Below, in pieces: positions 8,389 through 17,577 of a stretch of DNA of 64,000 bases. Below the pieces are notes generated by a model. It was not told the DNA's origin and ran no database searches. It worked only from the letters and a program-made list of their open reading frames with translations. Both the position numbers and the translations under genes were made by a program. The stretch is from Halosolutus gelatinilyticus (GTDB lineage Archaea; Halobacteriota; Halobacteria; Halobacteriales; Natrialbaceae), in the NCBI RefSeq assembly GCF_023028105.1, contig NZ_CP095491.1, positions 1,922,001 through 1,986,000 of the forward strand, written 5' to 3'. The first letter of the stretch is position 1, and every line of letters begins with the position of its first letter.

Positions 8389-10116
8389 ATGGTATCTGAT
8401 AGCAGTCCGTGCGACTACAGCGATGTGCTCAGTCGCCGGGAGATGCTGACGGTGGCGGGTGTGTCCGGTGTCGCGGCCCTGGCCGGCTGTGCCGGCGGCA
8501 GCGAATCGGGTGGGGCGACCTACGTCAACGCGTACACCGGGAATCCGGCCGACCTTCACTTCAACACGTCGGCGATCCAGAACTACGCGTGGCCCGCGGG
8601 CCGAGCGGTGTTCGCGCCGTTCATGAAGTACTCGTTCACGACGAAGGAGTTCCTGTACGGGGCGCTCGACGATCTTCAGGTCGACGGCGAGGAAGTCACG
8701 CTCACCTTCCGCGACGATCTGACGTGGGACGACGGGGACGAGTGGACGACAGATGACTTGGACGTCCAACTTCAACTGGCCGAGATGACCGGCAGTTCGC
8801 TGTGGGGGTATCTCGACGACTACGAGATCGTCGACAAGAAGACCGCCCGCCTGCACCTCTCCGGGCCGACGAACTCACAGATCATCAAGTTCGAACTCAC
8901 GAACTTCTTCGTGGACACGAAGATGGATACCCACGAGCAGTGGCTCGACAAGGACGTATCGGAGTTCCTCCGGTGGGCGTGGGAGGATCCCGTCGCCAGC
9001 GGGATGTTCTCGTTCGTGAGCAAGGACCAACAGGCGTTCGAGTTCGAGCCGAACCCGGAGTTCTACAACGCCGACAACGTCAACATAGAGACGCTCCTGA
9101 TCGAGAGCTACGGGGGGAACACCGCGCAGCACCAGGCGCTGATGACGGGGACGGAAATCGACGCGTCGACGAGCCTGTTCGCACCGCCGGACATCGTCGA
9201 ACAGTTCCCGGACCACGTCGTCGAGGTCGGGATCCCAGCCAAGTGGGGGTACGGCATCGTGTTCAACCACGACGATCCCCACTTCGGGCAGCGTGAGGTG
9301 CGACAGGCGGTCGCACACGTCATCAACCGTCAGAACCTCGTCGACAACGCCGGCAAACGGTCGAAGTTCGTGACCCCGACGCCCTGCGGCATCGCGCCGC
9401 ACGATCAGGAGTACTGGCTCGACGACTGGATGGACGACTTCGAGACCTACGGCGCCGACGCCAGTCAGACGGAGGAGGCGGCCGAACTGCTCGAGTCGGT
9501 CGGCTACTCCAGGGAGAACGGCACCTGGCAGGACGGCGACGGGAACACGATCGGCGGGGAGTACTACTCGCCCGCGGGCTGGACGGACTGGACGACGATG
9601 ACCAATACCGTTCGCGACCAGCTGAACGAGTTCGGGTTCGACTTCTCGGTCAGCACGAAGCCGACGAACGACTGGTTCAGTCACTACTCCGACAGCAACT
9701 TCGCGATGGGGAGTCTCTACTGGTTGCCCGGCGGCTCGCGGTCGTCGTTCCCGTACTTCCCGCTTCGCTACCAGCTGTGGGAGGAAGAGATCGGCGGCGG
9801 CCACAATTACCGAGAGAAGGCCCAGTCTGAACAGACGATCCCCGACAGGGACGGTGGGGAGATGACGCTCACCCCGCTCGACGTGGTCGACGAAATCGCG
9901 CGCCAACCCGACGACGATGCGGCGCGGCCGTACGTCCAGCAGGCGGCCTGGCACAACCACATCGAACTGCCGTTCCTCGGGCTCGTCTCCAAGTACGAGC
10001 AGTCCTGGTTGACGAACGACGAGTGGACGGTCGCCGCCGAGGACAGCCCCAACCGACAGGTGAAGTGGCCGCAGTTCTGGTGGGCCCACGAGGGCGAATT
10101 ACAGTACGACGGATAG
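8389..10116 (+). CDS. ABC transporter substrate-binding lipoprotein (SBP family 5, Opp/Dpp type)
   Basis: 575 residues. The N-terminus carries a twin-arginine motif (SRREMLTVAG) followed by a hydrophobic stretch and the lipobox LAGC, so it is a Tat-exported lipoprotein anchored outside the membrane. The body has the family-5 hallmarks (FRDDLTWDDG, REVRQAVAHVINR). Family-5 proteins bind peptides, nickel or, in many hemicellulose degraders, oligosaccharides. Because the operon sits between alpha-glucuronidase and xylose dehydrogenase genes, xylo-oligosaccharide or aldouronic acid binding is the best guess. The ATG at 8389 was chosen for the Tat signal just downstream and the TATA box upstream. 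The permease gene follows after 33 nt. Confidence 0.85.
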   Translation: MVSDSSPCDYSDVLSRREMLTVAGVSGVAALAGCAGGSESGGATYVNAYTGNPADLHFNTSAIQNYAWPAGRAVFAPFMKYSFTTKEFLYGALDDLQVDGEEVTLTFRDDLTWDDGDEWTTDDLDVQLQLAEMTGSSLWGYLDDYEIVDKKTARLHLSGPTNSQIIKFELTNFFVDTKMDTHEQWLDKDVSEFLRWAWEDPVASGMFSFVSKDQQAFEFEPNPEFYNADNVNIETLLIESYGGNTAQHQALMTGTEIDASTSLFAPPDIVEQFPDHVVEVGIPAKWGYGIVFNHDDPHFGQREVRQAVAHVINRQNLVDNAGKRSKFVTPTPCGIAPHDQEYWLDDWMDDFETYGADASQTEEAAELLESVGYSRENGTWQDGDGNTIGGEYYSPAGWTDWTTMTNTVRDQLNEFGFDFSVSTKPTNDWFSHYSDSNFAMGSLYWLPGGSRSSFPYFPLRYQLWEEEIGGGHNYREKAQSEQTIPDRDGGEMTLTPLDVVDEIARQPDDDAARPYVQQAAWHNHIELPFLGLVSKYEQSWLTNDEWTVAAEDSPNRQVKWPQFWWAHEGELQYDG

Positions 10117-10149
10117 GCTCGCGACACGAGTGTTCCTCCATCACCATAC

Positions 10150-11145
10150 ATGAATTATTACCTCAAACGGACGCTACAAATCCCGGCGACTATCTTCGCG
10201 GTGGCGACGCTCACCTTCGGCCTGATCCGACTGCTTCCGGGCGGCCCGTTCACGCAGTTGCGACTCGAGCTGCTCCGACAGGGCATCCCGGCCGAGCAGG
10301 TCGATGCACGCATCGAAGCGCTGCAGAACATCAGGCCGGACGCGCCGCTCTGGCAGCAGTACATCGACTACATGATCGGCGTCGTCCAGTTGGATTTCGG
10401 TCAGTCGATCTCGCTCAACGAACCCGTCATCGACGTGCTGGCTCGAGCGCTCCCCTGGACCGTCTTTCTCGTCGTGACGTCCACGGTGTTGATGTTCGTC
10501 ATCGGCGTGGCGATCGGCGCGCTTCAGGCGTACTGGGAGGGATCGCGATTCGATCGGATCACCTCGGGCGGCTCGATCTTCCTGATGGCGGTGCCGTACT
10601 ACATCTTCGCGGTGATCTTCCTGTTCGTGCTGGGGTACAACTGGCTGTTCCCGACCGGCAACGCCGTCGCTCGGGGCGTCGACGCCTCGCTCAGCCTCGC
10701 GTACGTCTCGAGCGTGCTCCACCACGCGGCGTTGCCGATCCTGGCGTTCACGCTCGGCGGGATCGGTTCGACGGCGCTCAACATGCGCGGGAACGGGATC
10801 CAGGTGCTCGGCGCGGAGTACGTCGAGGTCGCCAGACTACGCGGGCTCTCGAACGGGCGCATCGCCACCCGGTACGTCGCCAAGAACGCCATCCTTCCGA
10901 TGTACACGGGGTTGCTCCTGTTGATCGGGTTCCGGCTGGGCGGCACCGTCGTGCTCGAGGAGATCTTCTCGTACCCCGGGCTCGGATACTACATGATCAA
11001 GGCGGTGCACGCGAACGACTACCCGCTGATGATGGGGTGTTTCCTCGTCATCACGATGACGCTCGTCGTCGGGGTCTACATCGCCGACCTGACGTACGGA
11101 CTGATCGATCCGCGCATCAGCGCGGGGGGGTCGGATGAGTACTGA
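10150..11145 (+). CDS. ABC transporter permease (DppB/OppB type)
   Basis: 331 residues with the DppB pattern: one N-terminal membrane helix (ATIFAVATLTFGLIRLLPGG), an extracytoplasmic segment, then five more helices. The EAA-type loop that docks the ATPase is visible as YVEVARLRGLSNGRIATRYVAKNAILP. It is the second gene of the importer operon; its last 11 bases overlap the next permease. It should form a heterodimeric channel with that partner. Confidence 0.88.
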   Translation: MNYYLKRTLQIPATIFAVATLTFGLIRLLPGGPFTQLRLELLRQGIPAEQVDARIEALQNIRPDAPLWQQYIDYMIGVVQLDFGQSISLNEPVIDVLARALPWTVFLVVTSTVLMFVIGVAIGALQAYWEGSRFDRITSGGSIFLMAVPYYIFAVIFLFVLGYNWLFPTGNAVARGVDASLSLAYVSSVLHHAALPILAFTLGGIGSTALNMRGNGIQVLGAEYVEVARLRGLSNGRIATRYVAKNAILPMYTGLLLLIGFRLGGTVVLEEIFSYPGLGYYMIKAVHANDYPLMMGCFLVITMTLVVGVYIADLTYGLIDPRISAGGSDEY

Positions 11146-12151
11146 ACCGGACTCCGCCGAGGGGATCGACTGGCGCTCGGAGACGTCGAACGTCGAGATG
11201 AGTCGCCGCGATCGGCTGAACGAACTGTACGAGCAGAAGATCCGCGTTCCCGCCCTCGTCGCGTGGTCGGACGGACGGACCCGTGTGGGTATCCTCATAC
11301 TGAGCGTCTACCTCTTCATGGCGCTGGTAGACGTACTCGGCCTCTGGCGCGACGCCAGCACGAACCAGGCGGAGGTGGCTCTCCTCCAGCCGTTCGAGAA
11401 CATGCAGTATCCGCTCGGGACGACCAGGTCGGGCGTCGATCTGCTGGCCCTGATCATCGATTCGACCCCGTTCATCCTGCTGATGGTGCTCGCGGGCGGG
11501 GTGTGGGCGACCGCCCTCGCAGTCGCGGTCGGCACCGTCTCGGGATACAAGGGCGGCACGGTCGACGCCGTCATCACGGCGATCTCGGACTTCTTCATGG
11601 CGATTCCGGGCCTGCCGCTCGTCATCGTCCTGGCGATCGCGCTCAGCCCGGAGAACCCGATCATGCTCGGCGTCGTCCTGACGATCAACTACTGGGCCGG
11701 GCTCGGCCGCTCGATACGGTCGCAGGTCCTCTCGATACGGGAGGCGAGCTACGTCGAGGCGTCCCGAACGATGGGAACGAGCACGCCCCGAATAATCGTC
11801 AAGGACGTGCTGCCGAATCTCATGCCGTACGTGATGGTCAACTTCGTGCTCGCCGCACGGTACACGATCTTCGCGTCCGTCGGGCTGTACTTCATCGGCG
11901 TCCTGCCGCACTCGGGACAGAACTGGGGCGTCACGCTGAACAACGCGTACAATCAGGGCGGTCTGTTCTCCACGCAGGCGCTCCACTGGCTCCTCGTCCC
12001 GATCGTCGCCATCGTCGGGCTGGCCTTCGGACTCATCCTGTTGAGTCAGGGAATGGACCGGATCTTCAACCCGCGGGTTCGAACCCGCCTCACCGGCGAG
12101 TCCGAATCGATCGCCGAGGAAGAGGACGCGACGACCACGGAGATGATATAA
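11135..12151 (+). CDS. ABC transporter permease (DppC/OppC type)
   Basis: 338 residues. The charged N-terminus is followed by a first membrane helix (VGILILSVYLFMALVDVLGL), a DppC-like extracytoplasmic part containing PLGTTRSGVDLL, and five further helices. The EAA loop reads YVEASRTMGTSTPRIIVKDVLPNLMP. The start overlaps the upstream permease, and the stop TAA shares one base with the ATG of the ATPase gene, so the operon is tightly coupled. It is the DppC-like partner of the preceding DppB-like protein. Confidence 0.88.
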   Translation: MSTEPDSAEGIDWRSETSNVEMSRRDRLNELYEQKIRVPALVAWSDGRTRVGILILSVYLFMALVDVLGLWRDASTNQAEVALLQPFENMQYPLGTTRSGVDLLALIIDSTPFILLMVLAGGVWATALAVAVGTVSGYKGGTVDAVITAISDFFMAIPGLPLVIVLAIALSPENPIMLGVVLTINYWAGLGRSIRSQVLSIREASYVEASRTMGTSTPRIIVKDVLPNLMPYVMVNFVLAARYTIFASVGLYFIGVLPHSGQNWGVTLNNAYNQGGLFSTQALHWLLVPIVAIVGLAFGLILLSQGMDRIFNPRVRTRLTGESESIAEEEDATTTEMI

Positions 12152-14373
12152 TGGCTACCGATAGCGCACCCAGCGATCGAATCGAATCGCAGGAGACCGT
12201 CGAGGACCCCGTCTTCGAGATTCGCAACACGAGCGTCACCTACAACGACGGCGAGACGCGCGTTCTCGAGGACGTCAACGTCAACATCGAGCGCCACGAG
12301 GTCCTCGGCATCGTCGGCGAGAGCGGGAGCGGGAAGTCGATGTTCGCCTCCGCGCTGCTCGACGCCGTTCCCGACCCCGGCGTCCTCACCGGAGACATCC
12401 GGTACCACCCGCCGGACGGGGCGCCGATCGACCTGCTGGAACTGAGCGACGAGGAGCTCCGCCGGTTCCGCTGGGAGGAGGTGTCGATGGTGTTCCAGGG
12501 CGCGATGAGCTCGTTCAACCCGACGATGAAGATCGGTGCCCACTTCGAGGAGACGCTCAAGGCCCACGACAAGCGCGTCTCGGAGGGGCTCGAGTTCGCC
12601 CGCGAACTCTTAGAGAACCTCTACCTCGAACCGGAGCGGGTGCTCGACGCGTACCCCCACGAACTGTCGGGCGGGATGCAACAGCGGGCGCTGATCGCGT
12701 TGAGCCTGGTCCTGGACCCGGAGGTCCTGGTGATGGACGAACCGACGGCCGCGCTCGACCTGCTGATGCAGCGGTCGATCCTGATGCTGCTCGACGAACT
12801 GCAACGCGAGTACGACCTGACGATCGTCTTCATCACCCACGACCTGCCGCTGGTCGCGTCGCTCGCCGATCGGATGGCCATCATCTACGCGTTCCAATTC
12901 GCCGAGATCGGGCCGCGCGACGAGATCATCGGGAACTCGGCCCATCCCTACACCCGGAAGCTGTTGAACGCGACGCCGAACGTCGACGCGCCGCTTTCGG
13001 AGATGCAGCCGATCGAAGGCGAGGGTCCCGCGCCGGTGAGCGTTCCGACCGGCTGCCGGTTCGAACCGCGGTGTCCGCTCGCGACCGAAGCGTGCCGGAC
13101 GACCGATCCGCCGCTAGCCGCGGTCGGCCGGGACCGCACCACGCACCGGGCCGCGTGCCACCATTGGGAGACCGCCCGCGAGGAGATCCGGCTCAACTTC
13201 GGCGAGACGAGCGACGACGTCGAGCGCGTCTCCCCCGCCGATCCGTCGAATTCGACGGCGGGCACGCGGGTCGAGCGGACGAGCGAGCCGCCGCTTCTGT
13301 CGCTCGACGACGTCGAGGTCCACTTCACCGAGGAGCAGGGATTGATCGAACGGTTCACCGCGGACCCGACGGTCGTCCGCGCGGTCGACGGCATCTCGCT
13401 CGACATCCACGAGCAGGATCTGGTCTGCCTCCTCGGCGAGAGCGGCTGCGGCAAGACGACGCTCGGGAAGACGCTGATCGGACTCCAGCGGCCGACCGGC
13501 GGCTCGATCGAGTATCGTGGCCAGGACATCTGGGAGGCGAAAGACAGCGGCGGCGAAATACCGTACGACGAGATCCGGTCGGCGCTGCAGATCATCCATC
13601 AGGATCCAGGGAGCGCGCTCAACCCCAACCGACGCATCGCCGACATCCTCTCGGAGTCGCTCAGGCACACCCACCCGAACATCGGCCAGAACGAGCGCCG
13701 GCGGCGGATGCACTCCTTGCTCGAACGGATCGGCATGGCTCCGGCGGAGGAGTTCCTCGATCGGTACCCCCACCAGCTCTCGGGCGGCGAGCAACAGCGC
13801 GTCGCGCTCGCCCGCGCCCTGCTGATGAATCCGGACGCGATCCTCGCCGACGAGGCCATCAGCGCGGTCGACGTCTCGTTGCGCATCGAGATCATGGACC
13901 TGATGTTGGAACTCCAGTCGGAGTTCGAAACCTCGTTCCTCTTCGTCTCCCACGACCTCTCGAACGCGCGCTACTTCGCCGAGCACGGCGACGGGCGCAT
14001 CGCCGTCATGTACTTAGGCGAGATCGTGGAGATCGGCTCCGCCGAGCGCCTCATCCACGATCCCCGCCACCCGTACACCGAGGTGCTCCGGTGGGCGACG
14101 CCCGATCTGGACCTCGATTCGATGGAGGCAGGCGACCCGCCGCTCAGAGAGGTCGACGTTCCTGACCCGGTCGATCCACCGTCCGGGTGCCGGTTCCACA
14201 CGCGCTGTCCCGTCGCCCGCGAGGCGTGTCGCGAACAGCACCCGGCGCTCCGGGAGATCGACGGCGGTGACGGGAAAGCCGCGTGCTTCCGCGAGGATCC
14301 GGCGCACGAGTACTGGGACAGCGAACCGCTAGAGGGCGCCGTCGAACGGCCCGAAGAGCTCGAACGGAACTGA
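12151..14373 (+). CDS. Fused double ATP-binding protein of the importer (DppD-DppF type)
   Basis: 740 residues carrying two complete ABC ATPases. Domain 1 (about 15-320) has Walker A GESGSGKS, signature LSGGMQQR and Walker B VLVMDEP. Domain 2 (about 370-720) has GESGCGKTT, LSGGEQQR and AILADEA. Each domain ends with the Cys-containing oligopeptide_C region (GCRFEPRCP; GCRFHTRCP) found in Opp/Dpp ATPases, where it can carry an iron-sulfur cluster. Most Opp/Dpp systems use two separate subunits, so this fusion is a variant. In domain 2 Walker B ends DEA rather than DEP. It energises import by the two permeases encoded just upstream. Confidence 0.88.
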   Translation: MATDSAPSDRIESQETVEDPVFEIRNTSVTYNDGETRVLEDVNVNIERHEVLGIVGESGSGKSMFASALLDAVPDPGVLTGDIRYHPPDGAPIDLLELSDEELRRFRWEEVSMVFQGAMSSFNPTMKIGAHFEETLKAHDKRVSEGLEFARELLENLYLEPERVLDAYPHELSGGMQQRALIALSLVLDPEVLVMDEPTAALDLLMQRSILMLLDELQREYDLTIVFITHDLPLVASLADRMAIIYAFQFAEIGPRDEIIGNSAHPYTRKLLNATPNVDAPLSEMQPIEGEGPAPVSVPTGCRFEPRCPLATEACRTTDPPLAAVGRDRTTHRAACHHWETAREEIRLNFGETSDDVERVSPADPSNSTAGTRVERTSEPPLLSLDDVEVHFTEEQGLIERFTADPTVVRAVDGISLDIHEQDLVCLLGESGCGKTTLGKTLIGLQRPTGGSIEYRGQDIWEAKDSGGEIPYDEIRSALQIIHQDPGSALNPNRRIADILSESLRHTHPNIGQNERRRRMHSLLERIGMAPAEEFLDRYPHQLSGGEQQRVALARALLMNPDAILADEAISAVDVSLRIEIMDLMLELQSEFETSFLFVSHDLSNARYFAEHGDGRIAVMYLGEIVEIGSAERLIHDPRHPYTEVLRWATPDLDLDSMEAGDPPLREVDVPDPVDPPSGCRFHTRCPVAREACREQHPALREIDGGDGKAACFREDPAHEYWDSEPLEGAVERPEELERN

Positions 14374-14470
14374 CCCGCACCGTCCGTTTTCGCGGTCGAT
14401 CGTCGCCCCACGGTTTTCGACCCCGGAATCGACGACAGCGTTATTATCCGAGCGACTGTACTCCGGATCG

Positions 14471-14836
14471 ATGACACGATACACGCCGGAGTGCGCGAAC
14501 GGGACGCTCGTTCTCGTCGGCGAGGACGATCGGATCGAGATCGGCGCCGTCGACGACGTCGTGGCTGCGATCGGGGACGAGACGCACTCGATCGAGTACG
14601 ACCGGGACCAGCGGCGGCAGCCGTGGCTGGACGCCGACGACGGGGTGCTCGAGATCGACGTCCGCGAGGCGGTGACGACGCTTCCTCACACCGAAAAGCT
14701 GGTTTCGGAGCTTCGCGAGTACGACATGGACACGGATCGGTACGGGCTCCCCAGGCGGACCGTCGAGTTCGCCGATCGGTTCGTCGACATCCTCGAACGG
14801 CAGGGGACATCCGCGCCGGCCGACGCCGAGCGGTAG
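14471..14836 (+). CDS. Hypothetical haloarchaeal protein
   Basis: 121 acidic residues with no membrane segment or known motif. The ATG at 14471 is preceded at about -27 to -30 by a TATA-like GTTATTATC, supporting a separate leaderless transcript rather than extension of the ABC operon 97 nt upstream. I do not recognise the family. Confidence 0.65.
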   Translation: MTRYTPECANGTLVLVGEDDRIEIGAVDDVVAAIGDETHSIEYDRDQRRQPWLDADDGVLEIDVREAVTTLPHTEKLVSELREYDMDTDRYGLPRRTVEFADRFVDILERQGTSAPADAER

Positions 14837-15002
14837 CGATCGCCGTCGCGGTTCGACCGACTCGGCCGGTTCGCCGATCCGATCGGGGATCGCACCGGAC
14901 CACGCTCGACGATGACGTGGGCCGGCCGCGATCGATCCGAGAACGCCCGCCGACTCGCCCGGACGCCTGCCAGCTGGTATCGTCACGCACGGCTATCGAT
15001 CA

Positions 15003-15031
15003 CTTTTTATCAGGCGAAGAAATAGTTCGCC
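15003..15031 (+). promoter_or_regulatory. xdh promoter: TATA-like box plus inverted repeat
   Basis: CTTTTTAT (about 15002-15010) is a TATA-like box 27 nt before the ATG at 15034. Immediately downstream, at 15013-15031, lies a perfect inverted repeat GGCGAA-N7-TTCGCC. It would cover the transcription start region, the expected place for a repressor operator. The binding protein is unknown; the nearby IclR regulator is one candidate. Confidence 0.45.
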
Positions 15032-15033
15032 GC

Positions 15034-16110
15034 ATGTTCGACTGGATCGATACGTACGACGACAGGACCTGGCAAACCACCGAGGAGGGGACCGTCAGCT
15101 ACGCCCTGATCGGCCTGGGCTGGTGGACGATCGACGTCGCGCTCCCGGCGATCAACGCCTCGGACCTCGGGGAGGTGACGGTTCTGGTCAGCAGTTCGGC
15201 CGAGAAGGCCGAGCGCATAGCCGAGGAACACGGCGTCGCCCGCGGAATCGGCTACGACGAGTTTCACGAGGGCGCCGCGAGTGACCAGTACGACGCCGTC
15301 TACATCGGGACGCCGAACGCCTTCCACCTCGAGTACACCGAGACCGCGGCCGAACTGGACAAGGCCGTTCTCTGCGAGAAGCCGATGGAGAGGACCGTCG
15401 AACGCGCCGAAACGCTCGTCGAGACGTGCGAAGCGGCCGACGTCCCGTTGATGATCGCTTACCGGATGCACACCGATCCGGCGATCCAGCGAGCGCGCGA
15501 GCTGATCGCCGACGGCTTCCTCGGCGAGCCGGTCTCGGTCTACGGGCACAACAGCCAGCCGCTCCTCGAGATGATTCCCGATCCGAACCAGTGGCGTCTC
15601 GATCCCGATCGAACCGGCTACGGCACGTCGGTGATGGATCTAGGGATCTACTCGATTAACACGGCGCGGTTCCTCCTCCGGCGCGAACCCGTGACCGTCC
15701 ACTCGAACATGGTCTCGAACCACGAGGCGTTCGCCGACGTCCCCGACGAGTGTGCGTCTTCGGTGTTCCGCTTCGAGGACGGCGTCCAGATGGTCTCGAC
15801 ATCCAGCCAGAACGCCCACAACGACACGCACCTCAAGATCACGGGCACGGAGGGGCAGATTGATCTCCGGCCGGCGTTCCACGGGGAGTGTTCGCTACAC
15901 CTGTCGCGGGGCGACGTCTCGGTGACGGTCGAGCACGAGTCGTTCGACGCCGAAGCGGAGATGAGGGAGGAGTTCGACTACTTCGCGGATCGGCTCCTCG
16001 GCGGCGGCGAGATCTACCCCGACGGACGCCACGGCATTCGGGACATGCGGATCATCGAAGCCGTTCACGAGTCCGCCGAGCGGGGAGAGCCGGTCTCGAT
16101 CGAGGAGTGA
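15034..16110 (+). CDS. xdh: D-xylose 1-dehydrogenase (NADP+), Gfo/Idh/MocA family
   Basis: 358 residues. The Rossmann start is YALIGLGWWTIDVALPAI, followed by TPNAFHL, the family's catalytic-region motif EKP in VLCEKPMERT, and a C-terminal sheet domain with YRMHTDPAIQRA and SVMDLGIYSINTARFLL. From memory it is strongly similar along its length to the haloarchaeal xylose dehydrogenase that oxidises xylose to xylonolactone (GVGWW, LCEKPME, AYRMHTEP, SQNAHLDSH segments in the Haloferax enzyme). That family makes the first step of the oxidative xylose pathway whose later enzymes are encoded at the left of the window. The ATG at 15034 fits the TATA box spacing. Confidence 0.85.
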   Translation: MFDWIDTYDDRTWQTTEEGTVSYALIGLGWWTIDVALPAINASDLGEVTVLVSSSAEKAERIAEEHGVARGIGYDEFHEGAASDQYDAVYIGTPNAFHLEYTETAAELDKAVLCEKPMERTVERAETLVETCEAADVPLMIAYRMHTDPAIQRARELIADGFLGEPVSVYGHNSQPLLEMIPDPNQWRLDPDRTGYGTSVMDLGIYSINTARFLLRREPVTVHSNMVSNHEAFADVPDECASSVFRFEDGVQMVSTSSQNAHNDTHLKITGTEGQIDLRPAFHGECSLHLSRGDVSVTVEHESFDAEAEMREEFDYFADRLLGGGEIYPDGRHGIRDMRIIEAVHESAERGEPVSIEE

Positions 16111-16226
16111 TCGCGACGGCGCCGACAGCGGGTGCATTCCGCCGGAGCACCGTCGCTGCGCCGCCGCTCGGAGCGACGATGTACCAACGGGCCGGTGCGA
16201 TCATCGTGCACGTACTACACATGGTA

Positions 16227-16241
16227 TTCTGTATTAGAGAA
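16227..16241. promoter_or_regulatory. Palindromic site, copy 1 (TTCTGTATTAGAGAA)
   Basis: Matches the perfect palindrome at 16588-16602 at 13 of 15 positions. It lies about 120 nt after the xdh stop. It is a probable regulator-binding site by repetition and symmetry; the cognate protein is inferred to be the adjacent IclR regulator. Confidence 0.4.
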
Positions 16242-16567
16242 CGCCGTTCAGCACTGATCGATGCCATTTCCGAATACGTGACCGGCGTCGGCAGAACGGA
16301 CTGTTTTCGTTTTCGAACGCGCGCGCGGCGCGAGGTTCCGACGACCCCCTTCTCTCCGGCGATTCTGCCCGCGGATTCGTCGGATCTCGGCCTTACACCC
16401 ATACAGCTGTAAAGACGATCGGCTGTCAAGTTCCGGTTCCGCCGTCGTCGCGCGCGGAACACGTACGCCTCGGTACGCCGACGGAAAGCGCCCCGTTCGG
16501 TTGCGCTGCGGCGTCGAACGCTCGATGGCGTTGTCCTGTGGGCGGCGATCCACACAGGTACCGTTAA

Positions 16568-16602
16568 TCCTGTAACACAGAACAACATTCTGTATAACAG
16601 AA
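16568..16602. promoter_or_regulatory. Two tandem palindromic sites spaced 20 bp
   Basis: Copy 2 is TCCTGTAACACAGAA (16568-16582) and copy 3 is TTCTGTATAACAGAA (16588-16602), the latter a perfect 6-bp inverted repeat around a 3-bp centre. They match at 12 of 15 positions and start exactly 20 bp apart, about two helical turns, so two dimers could bind on one DNA face. A weaker copy (TTCTGTCCCAGCGAA) lies at 16747-16761. Confidence 0.5.
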
Positions 16603-16815
16603 CAAAGATGCGTCAGTAGTGTCCTTCGCGGTAGCTTCGGTGTTAGATCCCAACCCCGAACCGTCGATCGGTTCTCGCTTTTGCGGCCCGTTTTCGACGG
16701 TTTTTGCGAGAAAAGCCGGACGATCGTTCTGCATCGATCGGCGTTATTCTGTCCCAGCGAACGCAATTCCCTCGATCAGAACAAGTTATATGTGACCCCG
16801 CGCCAAACGCGGCGT

Positions 16816-17577
16816 ATGGCAGACCCGAAATACCCCGTGCGAACCATCGGCCGGACGTTCGAGATCCTCGAGGTCATCCGGGAACTCGACGGGGCCGGCG
16901 TCTCGGAGATCGCGGCCCGCGTCGATATCGGAAAGAGCGCCGTCCACAACCATCTGACGACGCTAGAGACCTACGAGTACGTCGACAAGGACGGCGACGA
17001 GTACCACATCGGCCTGTCGTTTCTCGGACTCGGCGCGTACGCGCGAAACCGGACGCCGATCTACGACACCGCCCAGTCACAGGTCGACGATCTCGCCGAC
17101 GAAACGGGCGAGCTGGCGAACTTGCTCGTCGAGAAGAACGGCGAAGGGATATACCTCTATCAGGCGAAAGGGGAAAACGCGGTCGAACTCGACACGCACG
17201 AGGGGAAACGCGTTCGGCTGCACTGTACGGCGCTCGGCAAAGCGATTCTCGCGTTCCGCTCGGAGGCGGAGGTCGACGAGATCGTCTCCGAGCACGGTCT
17301 GCCGGCGCTTACCAGCCAGACGATCACCGACCGCGACGCGTTCGACGCCGAACTCGAGGAGATTCGCGAGCAACGGTACGCGATCGATCGGGAGGAACGG
17401 CTCAACGGGCTCCGGTGCATCGCGGCGCCGATCACCGACGATTCGGACCGGAGCGTCGCCGCTATCAGCGTCGCCTGTCCGGTCCATCGGGTCGGCGACG
17501 AACGGTTCTACGAGGAGCTTCCGGAGGCGGTGCTGGGCGCGGCGAACGTGATCGAACTCGAGTACAACTACTCCTGA
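16816..17577 (+). CDS. IclR-family transcriptional regulator (XacR-like)
   Basis: 253 residues. The N-terminal winged helix reads RTIGRTFEILEVIRELDGAGVSEIAARVDIGKSAVHNHLTTL (broken here only by reading), typical of IclR DNA-binding domains. The C-terminal effector domain contains LHCTALGKAILAF and the late segment IAAPITD...AAISVACPVHR. IclR regulators with this context control pentose genes in haloarchaea (XacR activates xac genes in Haloferax). The gene follows xdh after a 705-bp region with repeated palindromes that could be its own operators. The ATG at 16816 agrees with a TATA-like box at about -30. Effector and targets are inferred. Confidence 0.85.
   Translation: MADPKYPVRTIGRTFEILEVIRELDGAGVSEIAARVDIGKSAVHNHLTTLETYEYVDKDGDEYHIGLSFLGLGAYARNRTPIYDTAQSQVDDLADETGELANLLVEKNGEGIYLYQAKGENAVELDTHEGKRVRLHCTALGKAILAFRSEAEVDEIVSEHGLPALTSQTITDRDAFDAELEEIREQRYAIDREERLNGLRCIAAPITDDSDRSVAAISVACPVHRVGDERFYEELPEAVLGAANVIELEYNYS

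Larger units (their letters stand above)
16111..16815. other. 705-bp regulatory intergenic region before the IclR gene
   Basis: No convincing gene. The region is AT-richer than its surroundings and carries at least three copies of a palindrome related to TTCTGT-N3-ACAGAA plus half sites (CAGAAC at about 16780). A TATA-like TTATAT near 16785 sits about 30 nt before the IclR start at 16816. Confidence 0.6.

Noticed and set aside
16248-16766. Minus-strand open frame in the regulatory region before the IclR gene
   Set aside because: Composition is rich in Arg/Asn/Cys and unlike haloarchaeal proteins; it crosses the operator-like palindromes.
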